Source: Sepioteuthis lessoniana
Taxonomy: Eukaryota > Mollusca > Cephalopoda > Myopsida > Loliginidae
Direction of reading: 5' to 3'
DNA length: 64,000 bases
Assembly: GCA_963585895.1 (NCBI GenBank)
Contig: OY757924.1
Location: 57,246,242-57,310,241 of the forward strand
Each line of letters opens with the position of its first letter. Positions within the stretch are counted from its first letter, which is position 1. The notes under the pieces were generated by a model. It saw only the letters and a list, made by a program, of their open reading frames with translations. It was not told the DNA's origin and made no database searches. This document shows positions 31,401-42,333 of the stretch, piece after piece. A program made the translations under genes and the position numbers.

Positions 31401-32417
31401 AAACTATACAATTTGCCATTATCATAACTCGAATGGTTAGAGACAACTTAACACCCATTAACTTAAGATATTTTTAAATATTCATAATGTAATAATCATT
31501 TTATGATTTTAACTTCGGAAACGCCCACAACTGAAGTGGATTGAGATATATCAGCGTATATAAGAATTAGATTGGTCAAACAGTCATACATGAAAACGGA
31601 TTTCAATTACACTCGTTACGACACCATGCCAAGACGAAAGAGTGATACATGAAAATAGGTTTCTATTACATTCGTTACGGCAACACGTCACAACAAAACT
31701 GTGATACATGAAAATAGGTTTCTATTACATTCGTTACGGCAACACGTCACAACAAAACTGTGATACATGAAAATAGGTTTCTATTACATTCGTTACGGCA
31801 ACACGTCACAACAAAACTGTGATACATGAAAATAGGTTTCTATTACATTCGTTACGGCAACACGTCACAACAAAACTGTGATACATGAAAATAGGTTTCT
31901 ATTACATTCGTTACGGCAACACGTCACAACAAAACTGTGATACATGAAAATAGGTTTCTATTACATTCGTTACGGCAACACGTCACAACAAAACTGTGAT
32001 ACATGAAAATGGGTTTCTATTACATTCGTTACGGCAACACGTCACAACAAAACTGTGATACATGAAAATAGGTTTCTATTACATTCGTTACGGCAACACG
32101 TCACAACAAAACTGTGATACATGAAAATAGGTTTCTATTACATTCGTTACGGCAACACGTCACAACAAAACTGTGATACATCAAAATAGGTTTCTATTAC
32201 ATTCGTTACGGCAACACGTCACAACAAAACTGTGATACATGAAAATAGGTTTCTATTACATTCGTTACGGCAACACGTCACAACAAAACTGTGATACATG
32301 AAAATAGATTTCTATTACATTCGTTAAGGCACCACGTCACAACAAAACTGTGATACATGAAAATAGATTTCTATTACATTCGTTACGGCACCACGTTACA
32401 ACAAAACTGTGAAACGT

Positions 32418-32626
32418 TCGGTTCGGTTTCTTTGTTTTAATGGCATATCAACATTTTTAGGCTATTTAATGCCAAAGCCAGCTTTCTAGAAGAACAGTAG
32501 TGATACTATTTAAGCCATAGCTGGGAGGATAAGGGGGTTCATAGCTTTCCCAAGGGTATTTTTTCGAAAGTGAACGTAATAGCGCGACTGGATTTCGAAC
32601 TCGCATGCTACGATCCCGAAGCCCAT
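32418..32626 (-). mobile_element. SINE-A inserted in the minisatellite
   Basis: It is flanked by ACTGTGAAACGT (32406-32417) and ACTGTGATACGT (32627-32638), a 12-bp duplication with one mismatch. It has the SINE-A tail complement, central domain and box B complement (GATTTCGAACTCGC), and a shortened head. Confidence 0.85.
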
Positions 32627-32694
32627 ACTGTGATACGTGAAAATAGGTTTCTATTACATTCGTTATGGCATCACATCACAACGAAACTGTGATA

Positions 32695-33016
32695 ATATTT
32701 GTCACTGCCTCCCACCAGACAGGACTTGACACAAGGTCAAAAGCCCGAATGCCAATTAAAGTGGGGATAAAGGGAAGGGGAAGGTCGGGAACGAGCCGAG
32801 ACTCGAACCCTGCTAGTCATTGACCCTTTAAGTGCAATGTGGATCTAATGAGTCAAGCCGTATCACGCACCTAAATCTAGGTCCGGTCACATATACCCGC
32901 ATATAGCTTGAACTAGACCGTGTAGTCTAGTGCAATACAAGGGGTCTGAAAAGCAGCTCGCCCACCCGAAGGTTGCCCAGCCGAAGCTGGGGGCCTATTC
33001 GGCCCCGAGTCTGCTC
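32695..33016 (-). mobile_element. SINE-C inserted in the minisatellite
   Basis: It is flanked by an exact 18-bp duplication, CACAACGAAACTGTGATA at 32677-32694 and 33017-33034. On the minus strand the body has a GC-rich 5' part, box B GGGTTCGAGTC (32810-32820) and a tail GACCTTGTGTCAAGTCCTGT that matches the SINE-B tail. A second, diverged copy is at 51890-52165. Confidence 0.85.
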
Positions 33017-33125
33017 CACAACGAAACTGTGATACATGAAAATAGGTTTCTATTACATTCGATACGACACCATGCTAAAACGAAACAGTGATACATTAAA
33101 ATAGGTTTCTGTTACATTTGTTACG

Positions 33126-33779
33126 ATACTACCATCACTATTTTTAAAAGATGTGTATTACTTTCTGCTGGATTTGTCAATATGTATAAGAAACATTTTT
33201 TTATTTTTCCTTATACATTATATATCCTAAGTCTTTTCTACATTTAGCTCAAGTTTTGGATTATTAGCAATAATAAAAATTTGTCCCTGAAAAATTCAGT
33301 GTGTCCTATACGTTTTTTTGTCATTAATGACCCACCCACCCATACATGTATATAAGTGGGTGCTGAAAAGTTCTTGGTCTGACAAAGGAAAGGATGATTT
33401 GGAACATTATACTACGAAAATAGATATTAGAAGGTATTAATTATTTATTACTAAATTATTTAGCAACTTAAATACTACATAAAAAAATATAAAGCTTAAT
33501 TTTAAAATATATTTATTTTTTACGAAGAGTTGTACTTATTTTTGAATTACTATATATTGATTTGATATTTCCACCAAGATAGATACGAAATAGATTTTAA
33601 AGAATAATTTTAAAGGCATAAATATACGAAGTCTTTTTATTCAATATCGATTTTGATATTTTCTCTTTCTTTTGTCTATATAATATATCTAATTGTGTGT
33701 GAGGAGGGAGTGACTAAAAATTTATCTCATGACCTGATTTGGCCATGGGGACGCTACTCATCTAGTGTATCTGAAGAAA
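33126..33779. other. AT-rich, no gene seen
   Basis: Unique-looking DNA. The 81-codon frame starting at 33653 runs into a SINE-B copy and is not a gene. Confidence 0.4.
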
Positions 33780-34045
33780 GAATAACTTGGCGTTGCCCAT
33801 CCTTCTTCGGGTCTGATTTGAATTCAGATTTTCCTTCTCCTCGACTGGTTACTATACCAAGGTTAAAGAGCCCAGTCTGCCATGTTATTTACGAATAGCT
33901 GGTGGGGGGGAGAATAGTTGGATTCATACCTTCCCTGGGATATTAGCGCTATGCGAAATGCAAACAGCCTCATTTAGATTTGAACTCAAGTAGCCGAATC
34001 CACTTCCTAAAAAGATAACCGTTACACCACAAGCGCCTCAGGACG
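33780..34045 (-). mobile_element. SINE-B copy
   Basis: Reversed: ACCAAGGTTAAAGAGCCCAG, the complement of the central domain near 33905-33950, then a degraded box B complement (GATTTGAACTCAAG) and head complement (ACCGTTACACCACAAG) near 34017-34032. The extreme 3' tail is missing. Confidence 0.65.
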
Positions 34046-34404
34046 ATCAATTAGGAGAATCATCTAAGAATTTAGTAAGCTTTGCTTAATTTGGTGCGCA
34101 GTCCTCAGATTACTTACGATACTTTCTGTTCCTAAATAGTTGCCTTTATAAGTACTGAACCAACTTTTCCTTGTTTAACTTTAGTGATATAATGGAAACA
34201 GGTGCTTTCAACGAGATTTCCTGTAAGTCAACTACGTGGATTTTGACGGCCATCAGAGCCATTGTCCAATATTTTTTTACATTGCTTTTTTGCTTCTTTT
34301 TTTGTTTCTTTTTTTTAAGTCACGGCTGGTTGAAAAAATGTAGTTGGAAACATTTATTACAAAAAAGACACCACGGGGTCAACAAATGAGTGTCTTGATT
34401 TCGT
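34046..34404. other. No gene seen
   Basis: Unique-looking DNA with a T-rich stretch at 34270-34320. The 72-codon frame is chance. Confidence 0.35.
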
Positions 34405-34660
34405 ATTCATCATCACCATGATGTCGTGCCGCTAGCACGGATATCCTTGATCCTCTCTCGCCACTTCTCCCTATCGTTCATCGCCTCTGGCAGTTCTTCA
34501 GGGCTACATCCTGTATCCTCACATAGCTGCTGTATGTACGAGCTGGTCGTCCAGCTTTTGCTCGGCCATATATGGGGTCCATAGGAGTACATCACTTATG
34601 AGCTCGTCCCTGCTTCTCTAGCAGTGTCCTGCATCTCTGGTTCGTATTAGTAGCATGTTA
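34405..34660 (-). mobile_element. RTE-like LINE 3' end fragment
   Basis: The minus strand encodes MYSYGPHIWPSKSW, YIQQLCEDTGCSPEELPEAM and WRERIKDIRASGT, then the (CAT)-type tail at 34405-34420. Only the last 80 or so codons remain. Upstream coding fades near 34660. Confidence 0.7.
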
Positions 34661-34929
34661 ATAGCAACTTTCGTTTTCCTATCCAGAAAATAATACTGAG
34701 AGGATATCACATTTCAGTATCGCACCTTTTTTATATCTATTTGTTGAAGATTTTGTCCCACTTGTTCTTGTTTTTTGTTTATTTGCTTGTTTTTCGATTT
34801 TTTTTAAAATTTTGTTTTCTTTTTCACGTTAGAATGATGTGGATTTTTTCTTTTAAACCTACTCGACCGCTTAGTTTTGTTTTCTGATCGAAATGAAACA
34901 GTAGTGCTTTACGACAAATCGATCCTCAG
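34661..34929. other. No gene seen
   Basis: T-rich unique-looking DNA. Confidence 0.3.
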
Positions 34930-35430
34930 TCTGGTTTGGTTTCTTTGTTTCATGACATAACAACCTTCGTGGGTTATTTAATGCCAAAGCTATTCTTGAA
35001 TATATTTACCAACTCCCCCGCACGGGTACAAGATCAATTTTGAGCGGAGTTTAACAAGATTGAATTTAGATTTTTCCTTCTCCCCAACTGATTGCCCAAC
35101 CAAGGTAAAAGAAATCAGTCTGTCCTACTATTTACCCATAGCTGGAAGGGAGAATAATTGGATTCATGTCTTTCCCAAGGGTACTAACGCAACGTGAAAT
35201 GCAATCAACCTCGTCCAGTATTTGAAATCAAGTCGCCATGTCCATTTCCTACGATGGTAACATCCTTGTTGAAGAACAACAGTGATACTATTTAACCCAT
35301 TGCTGAGGGGGGGATACTTTTTCCGAGGGTATCAATCCAATAGAGAACGTAATAGCATGACTAGAGTTCGAATTCGCTTATTACAGTCCAGTACATAAGC
35401 CACTACACGAAGGAGACTCCCCCACCCAAG
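34930..35430 (-). mobile_element. SINE-A copy split by SINE-B
   Basis: The tail complement (GACATAACAACCTTCGTGGG, TTATTTAATGCCAAAGC) is at 34930-34996. SINE-B then intervenes, and SINE-A resumes at about 35269 with GAACAACAGTGATACTATTT, the central domain and AGAGTTCGAATTCGC (box B complement) to about 35430. Confidence 0.75.
34997..35268 (-). mobile_element. SINE-B nested in SINE-A
   Basis: It starts ATATATTTACCAACTCCC (tail end complement) and ends at CCTACGATGGTAAC. The short flanking block ATTCTTG on the left and ATCCTTG on the right could be a 7-bp duplication with one change. Confidence 0.75.
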
Positions 35431-35463
35431 CCTGGACAATACGTTCGAAATAATATAACTCTA

Positions 35464-35560
35464 TACACACACACACACACACACACAAACCTAGGCTCAT
35501 ACAAACACATACTCTCACGCACACACACCCTCAAACACGCATACATCCGCGCGCACAACG
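35464..35560. repeat. (CA)n-rich tract
   Basis: A CA run at 35464-35487 is followed by imperfect CACA and CGCA text. Confidence 0.85.
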
Positions 35561-36369
35561 ATATGCACACATATTAGTAAATACAGATTCCGGCTGAATC
35601 GTTTCTCAGGTTTGGAACATTAATAAAAACAACGGCCACAAAGATCCTTTTTAATTTTTTTTTGTTTCAATAAGAAAGAATTACATTTACCATATTGCTT
35701 TTGTTTTGAGCAATACTCTCCTGATGTTTCATACTGAAGGTCTGAAGCACTGGTCTTGTCATTTTTTTTAATCGTTTTCAAATTCAAATGTAAACTATTT
35801 TAAAAACTATTAAAGACATAACTTTTCTCTCTCTCAGTATATATATATATACCATGTCACTGTACATGCCTGTCCCGCATTATCCTTATCAGCCACGAGC
35901 AGCTTATTCAATACTGGATCCCATTTGGCAAAAGCTCAAACAATCCCAGACAGTTTCCGTTGTTGGGTGAGCCCAATACCTCTTTTGAACAACTAAAGGC
36001 TAGGTTTCTTTTTGAAAGAAACGTAACAATGTTGATACCTCTCCAAAACTATCTTCTTAAGAAAAAGCTGAATTTCATTCTTATCTTTGATAGATTCATA
36101 AGGATTTCTTCTGGAAGCTGTATTCAATGGCTTAAGCACTTTTGATTTGAGGTATCAGATTCGTGATCCATCAATTTTTTGCGATAAGCCCTCCTATACA
36201 TCGGTGCCATTACGAAATAGACTTTTTTTTTTCACAGTGAGTTTACAACAAAAGCAAAACCGTATTGGATTCCTCAGGATACACTAGCCATGATAAAGAA
36301 ACTACTTATCCATTGTTCATAACACGCTTGAAATGGACAATTGAAAATCGTCCCCTTGCAGCTCTGTCA
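35561..36369. other. No gene seen
   Basis: Unique-looking DNA with a short (TA) run near 35840. The 61-codon frame (35960-36142) has no family features. Confidence 0.35.
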
Positions 36370-37240
36370 ATTGTCTATGTCATATCCCGCCCTGTCAGCT
36401 TGGTTTAGAGAATACGCTGACTGCACTTTTAACGAGTGTCCTGGGTATGACACTAAACTGCACCTGACAGGCCTGGAACTTTAAGAAATGTGAACTATCC
36501 CTTCATTGCTATTACTTCCAGGTACACTCTTGCCCGAAGTAGTAGTATCTCAGAGGGTCCGATAGGATTGTTTAACCATTTACTAAATATCATAATTAAT
36601 TTGAAACCATATAGCTGTGTGCAACTTGTTCGTATTAGAAAAGAATATTTGGTTTGGTTTCTTTGTTTTTATGGCATATCAACCTTTGTAGGTTATTTAA
36701 TGCCAAAGCTATTCTCATAGAAGAACTGTAATGGTAATATTTAACCCATAGCTGGGAGGATATGGGGGTTCATACCTTTCCCAAGGGTATTTGCCCAAAA
36801 GTGAACGTAATAGCGCGACTGGTGTACGAACTCGCTTACTATGATTTCGCAGTCCATCGCTTTAACCATTACACCACGAGGACACCCCTAAGAATATTTT
36901 GTAAATAGAATCCCTAATGTTAAATAGCAATGTTTAAAAACCGTTTAACTGTGTGCAAACAAATGATTGATATTAAATTGAATTATAAATGTTAGATTAG
37001 AATACTTGATAAATACAGTTAGTAATGTTAAATAGCAACAGTTGTAACTATTGTGTCCAAACAATAAATATTGAATAGAATTATTTGTGTTAGATAGGAA
37101 TACTTGTAACCATTTAACTGTGTGCAAACAAATGAGCTCTAACAACTCGTTTGAAATTAAGTTACCAACAAATCATGTATATTAAAACAGGATTTGGTAT
37201 GAAATGACCCATAAGGGTTGATATACCATAAAACACCAAC
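36370..37240 (+). repeat. Repeat D copy, interrupted by SINE-A
   Basis: The 5' end (GCCCTGTCAGCTTGGTTTAG) and the middle (GGGTATGACACTAAACTGCA, CTTCATTGCTATTACTTCC) lie left of the insert. Four or more 3' subrepeats with ACTGTGTGCAAACAAATGA (36930-37135) and the tail AGGATTTGGTATGAAATGAC, GTTGATATACCATAAAAC lie right of it. Confidence 0.75.
36651..36889 (-). mobile_element. SINE-A nested in repeat D, with exact duplication
   Basis: It is flanked by AAGAATATTT at 36641-36650 and 36890-36899. It has the tail complement (ATGGCATATCAACCTTTGTA), central domain near 36750-36800, a box B complement altered to GTGTACGAACTCGC, and head complement ACCATTACACCACGAGGAC. Confidence 0.85.
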
Positions 37241-37544
37241 GATCTTAAGTCATATCGTACCGAGCCAGACATTTTATTCTGGCTAACTCTCTGTATCACT
37301 TGGTACCGGGGTGAATAGCAGAACTGGTTCGTTGGAAATTTCTTCTGATATAGAAATTTAGCCTTAGTATTAGTTATGCTTAGGCGAACGATTTTCTGCT
37401 TTTGTTTTAACTGTATCTTCACTACTGTTGCACGGTGTATCTTTAAAGAATGCTGTCAGTTTTAAAAGTTTATTAGCAGCAGCAACAGCAGCAGTAGTAG
37501 TAGCTTCTTTTCTTTATATTGCTGCACTTTTTAACGCTTTATCA
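37241..37544. other. No gene seen
   Basis: Unique-looking DNA with a CAG/TAG-rich patch near 37475-37505. Confidence 0.35.
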
Positions 37545-37830
37545 TATTTACCCAACCCCTCAGCTCGGGCAGGATATGACACAAGGTCAATTTTTAAGCG
37601 GAGTTTAACAGGTTTGAATTCAGAGTTTTCCTTCTCCTAGACTAGTTGCCTTACCAAGGCTGAAGAACCTAGTCTGTCCTACTATTTACCCATAGCTGGA
37701 GGGAGAATAATTGGATTCATACCTTTCCCAAGGGTATTCGTGCAATGTGAAATGCAATCAGTCTCGTCCAGGATTTGAACTCGTGTCGCCGTGTCCATTT
37801 CCTACGACGATAACCATTACACTTTTTAAT
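37545..37830 (-). mobile_element. SINE-B copy, well preserved
   Basis: Reversed: TTTACCCAACCCCTC, GGATATGACACAAGGTCAAT, the central domain complement near 37690-37735, box B complement GGATTTGAACTCGTG near 37772-37786 and head complement GATAACCATTACAC at 37810-37823. Confidence 0.75.
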
Positions 37831-37904
37831 GCTTTATAACCTAAAATACTTTTATAAAATTGTAACAAAGTTGAACATTCTCATGGACATTGGGACCTAT
37901 GCTT

Positions 37905-38480
37905 TACAATAGCCCAGTCGGCTGGTAGATCCCTAGAATACGCCGACTGCATCTCTATAGAGGGTTAAGAACCCCTCCTCGTACCGCGTCCTGGATATGA
38001 TATTAAACAATCACATGGTGAGGCTCCAGTCCTGAAGTACCTGTTCATTGACTTTACTCCCTGGTTCACTAATTCAGAGTGTTAACACCGGATAGGGTCC
38101 TATCTATGATTCAAATAGAACTGATTGATATTTAAACAGACAAATGACTTATGTTAAATTGAATTGTTAGAAATAGAACTGTTAGACCATTTAACTGTGT
38201 AAACAAATTACTGTCTAATTGAATTGTTAGCAATACTTTGAACCAGTTGACTGTGTACAAATAAATGGATAGCGTTTAATATAAAAACCAGTGTTAAATA
38301 GCCATACTCGTAACCACTTCACTGTCTGCAAACAAATGATTAATATAAAACCAACCGAAACAAACATGCTTTACAAATTTTATGTTCATAATGAATCTAA
38401 TTAAACCTTTTAAAATATAAAACGCGTATTACACAGATCATGAAACCATTTAATAGTGTAGAACAATCTGCTGGGAAAGT
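37905..38480 (+). repeat. Repeat D copy, tail missing
   Basis: GCCCAGTCGGCTGGTAGATC, GAATACGCCGACTGCATCTC, the middle block, then at least four subrepeats with ACTGTGT (38145-38390). A reversed 5' end of D follows at about 38515-38580 (GTGTATTCTATAGCCCCAAC, CGACTGGG). Confidence 0.65.
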
Positions 38481-38580
38481 AGCACCATTAGTAAGCACTG
38501 AAAGAATAAAGTCGCACTTGATTCTAACCCCTCAGTAGAGAATTAGTCGGTGTATTCTATAGCCCCAACCGACTGGGCAA

Positions 38581-39529
38581 TTGAACAACTGGAACATGCG
38601 ACGTTCTACGGCCTTGTTAAAAGACCAATTAGAATCACACACCCCCAGTTTAAAATCTGAAATCCTAATGCTTTTTCAATGAAAATAAAATGGGGGTGGG
38701 GCTGAGTTTGAGTTTCATTCAGAACTTTTCGGTGAAGTTGTAGCAGAAAGAACTTCGTATTTTTGTTTGGCGCATTGATTAATTTGACCGTTATGGTCGT
38801 TGCATATTTTCACCCAATGAGGATGACCTATTCTATTCATCCCGGACCATTTTCCCGGGCAACATAAAATTGGTGAAAGCCCGCCAAACTATCTCTTCCT
38901 CAGAACCTTTCGAGCAGGACGGACGTACTTTCTGTCCGGTCCCTTCATAGCAGCAGAATCCCAACACCATGAGAAAAGCCGTCAAATTTATGGACCTTTG
39001 AGTCTACCTTCTTAGACCAAGGGTTCCCAGTTGAACATGAATTAGATGCATTTAATCCACCACTTACAGGAACACTTTTATGTCGCCTCGAACTTTTGCT
39101 ATGTCTACAACGACGTGTAATTCCGCTCAGACATCCAGCTACTTCATTCCTGGACAACCTTTTCAGGAGACCTTCATGCCTCTCTCCTACAGCAACCAGG
39201 ACCACACATTTATGGGTGACTACATCATTCCTGTCCTTAAACAGCTTATACGACTTTTGCTAGGTCTACAGCGAAGCGAATCTTGCTCAGACAACCGGCC
39301 ACTTCAATTCTGCTTATCTTTTTTGGAGACCTTTATTCCTAACTCAAAAATCTACAGGGCTACCAACAACTGGCAACACACCAAATGCCTGCTCAACCCT
39401 TTTATACTTGTTTTCCTTCTCACTACGACGACCTAACTCTCAACTCAAGCCTTTATTAAACTTCTAAAATTCGTTCTTCGCCTTTATTTTCCTTCTAATA
39501 TAACGAAGAGGTAACATAACCTTCTACCG
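38581..39529. repeat. Unassigned region with a direct duplication of about 100 bp
   Basis: Bases 39088-39190 and 39253-39345 align: CTTTTGCTATGTCTACAACG with CTTTTGCTAGGTCTACAGCG, then GCTCAGACATCCAGCTACTT with GCTCAGACAACCGGCCACTT, then GAGACCTTCATGCC with GAGACCTTTATTCC. A 118-codon frame (39080-39433) spans both and is probably chance. The region is CT-rich on the plus strand. It may be a degraded element of unknown type. Confidence 0.45.
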
Positions 39530-40780
39530 TTATAAAGTCAAGGATACCGGGTTCCCGCAAAAACAAACAGAGCTCCGGTAAGTTAGAATAGTTTTTATCT
39601 TTATTTTTTTATTTATTCCTTTTTTTTCGGGGGGGGGAGAAAAGCTTAGATTAGCTTGAGTATAAAAGCGCATTATTTTCATTCATTTCAATATGACCTC
39701 CCTGATGACACTTGAGGTTTCGATTTACCTTATTTTAGTTTTTAAAAAAATTTCTTGCATCTTTCCCTGCCGTATTGGCTTGTCAAGAAGTCTTATACTA
39801 ACTTTAATTTCGCATAGTAAAGGCTTTGCCTTTTACACGCCAACAGTGGTTAAGCTTTGTAAATTTTATTGTCAATCCTTCATACATCTTTATATGGGAT
39901 AAATATAGATTTCTTAGTCATTGACTAAGCAATTGTTTTGTTTATATTAATGTTATGCTGAAAGAGTTAATGAAAGATTGGGTCTGTGAAAATGGCTAGT
40001 TAATGTTAAGATTGCCATTTCACCCCAGTGCTATATAAGAGAGAGCTTTCCGTTAAGATAAAAATATTTGGTTCCCGAATCGATATTCCAACTCGGGTAA
40101 GTAAAACAAGTTTTGTCTTTTATTCTATTTACTTTTTATAAGCACGTTGTTGTTGGGTGTCTTTTATTACTACTACCCACCTCTCCACATTCAGTTTTAA
40201 TTTCTTCTCCTTCAATGACCAGACCCAAATTCTCCGAGGGTGTGAGGATTTTCAGTTTATTTTTCGCATACATACCACACAAACACACGCCTAGTTAGCT
40301 TGTAATATTAATTTCACTTTATTGTAAATATTCTAATTTTCATTTCATACTCAACTGGGGTATATATTTCTGTGCAAATATTTTATCCATGAGCTCCCCC
40401 ACCTCAAAGTATGCATGTGATTCGTCGAGAATCTCAGCGCCATTGGTTTTGTGGGATTGAATAAGAAATTTTTTTTAAAAAAAAGTCTGATTGTGTTTAA
40501 TGTTAAGACAAGGATATTAGGTCCCCCCCCCCAAAAAAAGCTCAGGTAAGTAATGTGAGTGTTTAGCTTTAAGCACTCAGCTTTCTCATTTTATAACTGA
40601 GCCGAATTTTATTTTTACATTTTCTAACATCCTCTTTTCTCAGCCAGGTTAACCTGCTTTTTCTACCCTATTAGTTCGTAAGGGTGGATTCATACAAACA
40701 TTTCATTTTATTGTAAATACTCTTCACTTCATATACCACCGAAGACTTATTTGCAAATAAAATCTTATGAACCGGCCCGA
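39530..40780. repeat. Diverged tandem units, each with a GGTAAGT-like motif
   Basis: Three related blocks occur at about 39535-39600, 40055-40115 and 40500-40565. Each reads AAG(T/A)xAA(GG)ATAxxxGGTxCCC, then CTCxGGTAAGTxA. Units two and three also share TTTCACTTTATTGTAAATAT / TTTCATTTTATTGTAAATAC and a GCAAATA...ATGA end. Spacing is about 450-520 bp. Possibly degraded LTRs or an unknown tandem repeat. The GGTAAGT text looks like a splice donor, but no exon is supported. Confidence 0.45.
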
Positions 40781-40784
40781 CCAA

Positions 40785-40932
40785 GAGCGATTACCCTTGG
40801 GAAAGTTACGAATCCCGTCATTCTCCTAGCTATGGGTTAAATATCACCACTACTGGTCTTCTCGAAAGATGGTTTTGGCATTAAATAACCTACGAAGGTT
40901 GATACGCAATTAAACAAAGAAACCAAATCCTT
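40785..40932 (+). mobile_element. SINE-A, 5' truncated
   Basis: CGATTACCCTTGGGAAAG, CTAGCTATGGGTTAAATATC, GGTTTTGGCATTAAATAACC, AAGGTTGATACGC and AAACAAAGAAACCAAA: central domain plus tail only. Confidence 0.75.
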
Positions 40933-41935
40933 GAGCAAGTGTCTTCTTTGGGTGAATGTAGTCTGAAAGCTTCTAGAATGAGGACTTTATAGCGAAAGAG
41001 ATAAAATGACTGGGTCAACAAATGTAAGGATGTTCAAAGACTACCATCTTCCACTCTCCAAATCAGCCTCGTGTTGTATTTGTATGATATTTTATGTTTG
41101 GACTAAAACTCTACATACGAGAAAAGATTGTGGCTAGATTATTAAGAGAACTTCAATATGGCCTTTTTAAACATGTGTGGCGATTTAGGAATTACCAAAG
41201 AACTCCCAACCGGATGTTGACTCGTCGGCTGCCTGATACAAAATGTATAAATGCGTCGCCACGCATAAGGCTCCACGCATCCATCCGGTTAAAATCAGAA
41301 AAAAGAAAAATAATAAAATGTAAAGAGGCAATGAGAAGCGGTCGCGCCAAAATTAGAAGGGTTTTGGCGTAGCGAATTTGGAGCCGGTGAAAAGAGATAA
41401 ATACTCAGGTTTTCTGTGAACCGACCTTTTTTCGGGTAGTGACGTCGAACCGACAACACCGTTTTTACTATCTGGTGTTTTGGGCAACACGCTATGTCTT
41501 TAGACGTAGCGTTGGTTAGTCCATTCACCAGGTAAATAAAGGAAAGTATGAAAGAAATGTTTTTCGTCTCCTATCTGTTTTTATCTTTTCCCTTTTTATA
41601 TTTCTTTTAGACCTTCTTTGGGCAAGGCATTGCACCGGCCAAGTCAACGTGGGGTAAAGCAAAATAACCAAAATATGGAGTCAGATAACTTACGGCAACA
41701 CAGCCTTGCCCTTAGCCACTGACTATCATAAAAAATTTTAAACCCCACACATGAAAAGCTTCCCGTTTTAGTTCAATGCTATTACCACTAAGCCACAGCG
41801 GCGGCAAACGTTATCGAAACATTACTTAGCATTGCTAGGTGCTAACGATACGTGACATCATTTCTTTACACATTACATTCGGTCAATCCTTAAATTATTC
41901 ATACTCGTTTATAATTTACTACACTGCTCAAGAAA
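40933..41935. other. No gene recognised
   Basis: A 92-codon plus frame (41094-41369) is Arg/Lys-rich and lacks family features. Its 3' part sits in a moderately GC-richer patch (41200-41470). No repeat could be matched elsewhere in the window. Confidence 0.35.
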
Positions 41936-42333
41936 AACCGGATATCAGCGCTGGTCGTCGTCGGTGTTCAACTCCATTCACTCTAAACATAGCCTCGTTC
42001 TAAGAAAACTCGCAACAAATTCGAATCTATTGACGCTGCGGCTTGCAGGTTTAGCCCCGGTGATAGCAGATTGGGTTTGTTGGCGATAAAGTCATTATTT
42101 CTACTCAAAATGCCAACCGTTCTAAATTACGCTGTAAATATAGCGACTTTTACTGTCTACTCCCGTGATAGACTAAGTTGAGTTTAGAATTAAAAAGCCC
42201 TGCTTAGTCTGGCACACCGTTGCTGACAGTAGCAGCTTGTTCCCAAGTTGTCACCCATCTAAGTTCTGACCAAGCTCATTGCTTAACTTCTGTGATCGAT
42301 GCTTCAAGCATGACTTGGCTGTTAGTTATAGGC
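41936..42333 (-). mobile_element. 5S-rRNA-derived SINE-like element
   Basis: On the minus strand 42333 to about 42222 follows animal 5S rRNA: start GCCTATAAC, then GATCACAGAAGTTAAGCAA (internal promoter A box region), GTCAGAACTTAGATGGGTG and ACAACTTGGGAACAAGC (C box region), TGCTACTGTC. It is about 112 nt with many changes and lacks part of the 5' arm. Downstream on the same strand unrelated sequence continues (GGGCTAAACCTGCAAGCCGC near 42060, CGACCAGCGCTGATATCCGG near 41950). This fits a SINE of the 5S-headed class better than a plain pseudogene, but one copy cannot prove it. Confidence 0.6.

Larger units (their letters stand above)
31585..33125. repeat. 59-bp minisatellite, about 18 units, interrupted by two SINEs
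   Basis: Thirteen units from about 31642 to 32409 have a strict 59-bp period. Each contains GTGATACATGAAAATAGG, TTTCTATTACATTCGTTACG and GCAACACGTCACAACAAAAC. Inner units are nearly identical and outer ones diverge, the usual result of unequal exchange. Two more units flank the first inserted SINE, and further decayed units run from 33017 to about 33125. There are no unique spacers. Confidence 0.95.

Noticed and set aside
31642..32409. CRISPR-like direct repeat array
   Set aside because: Units are tandem with no unique spacers and the context is animal DNA.
41094..41372. 92-codon Arg/Lys-rich frame as a small gene
   Set aside because: No motif, no homologue recognised, no promoter or splice context.
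42222..42333. Functional 5S rRNA gene
   Set aside because: Too many changes, part of the 5' arm missing and no terminator context.
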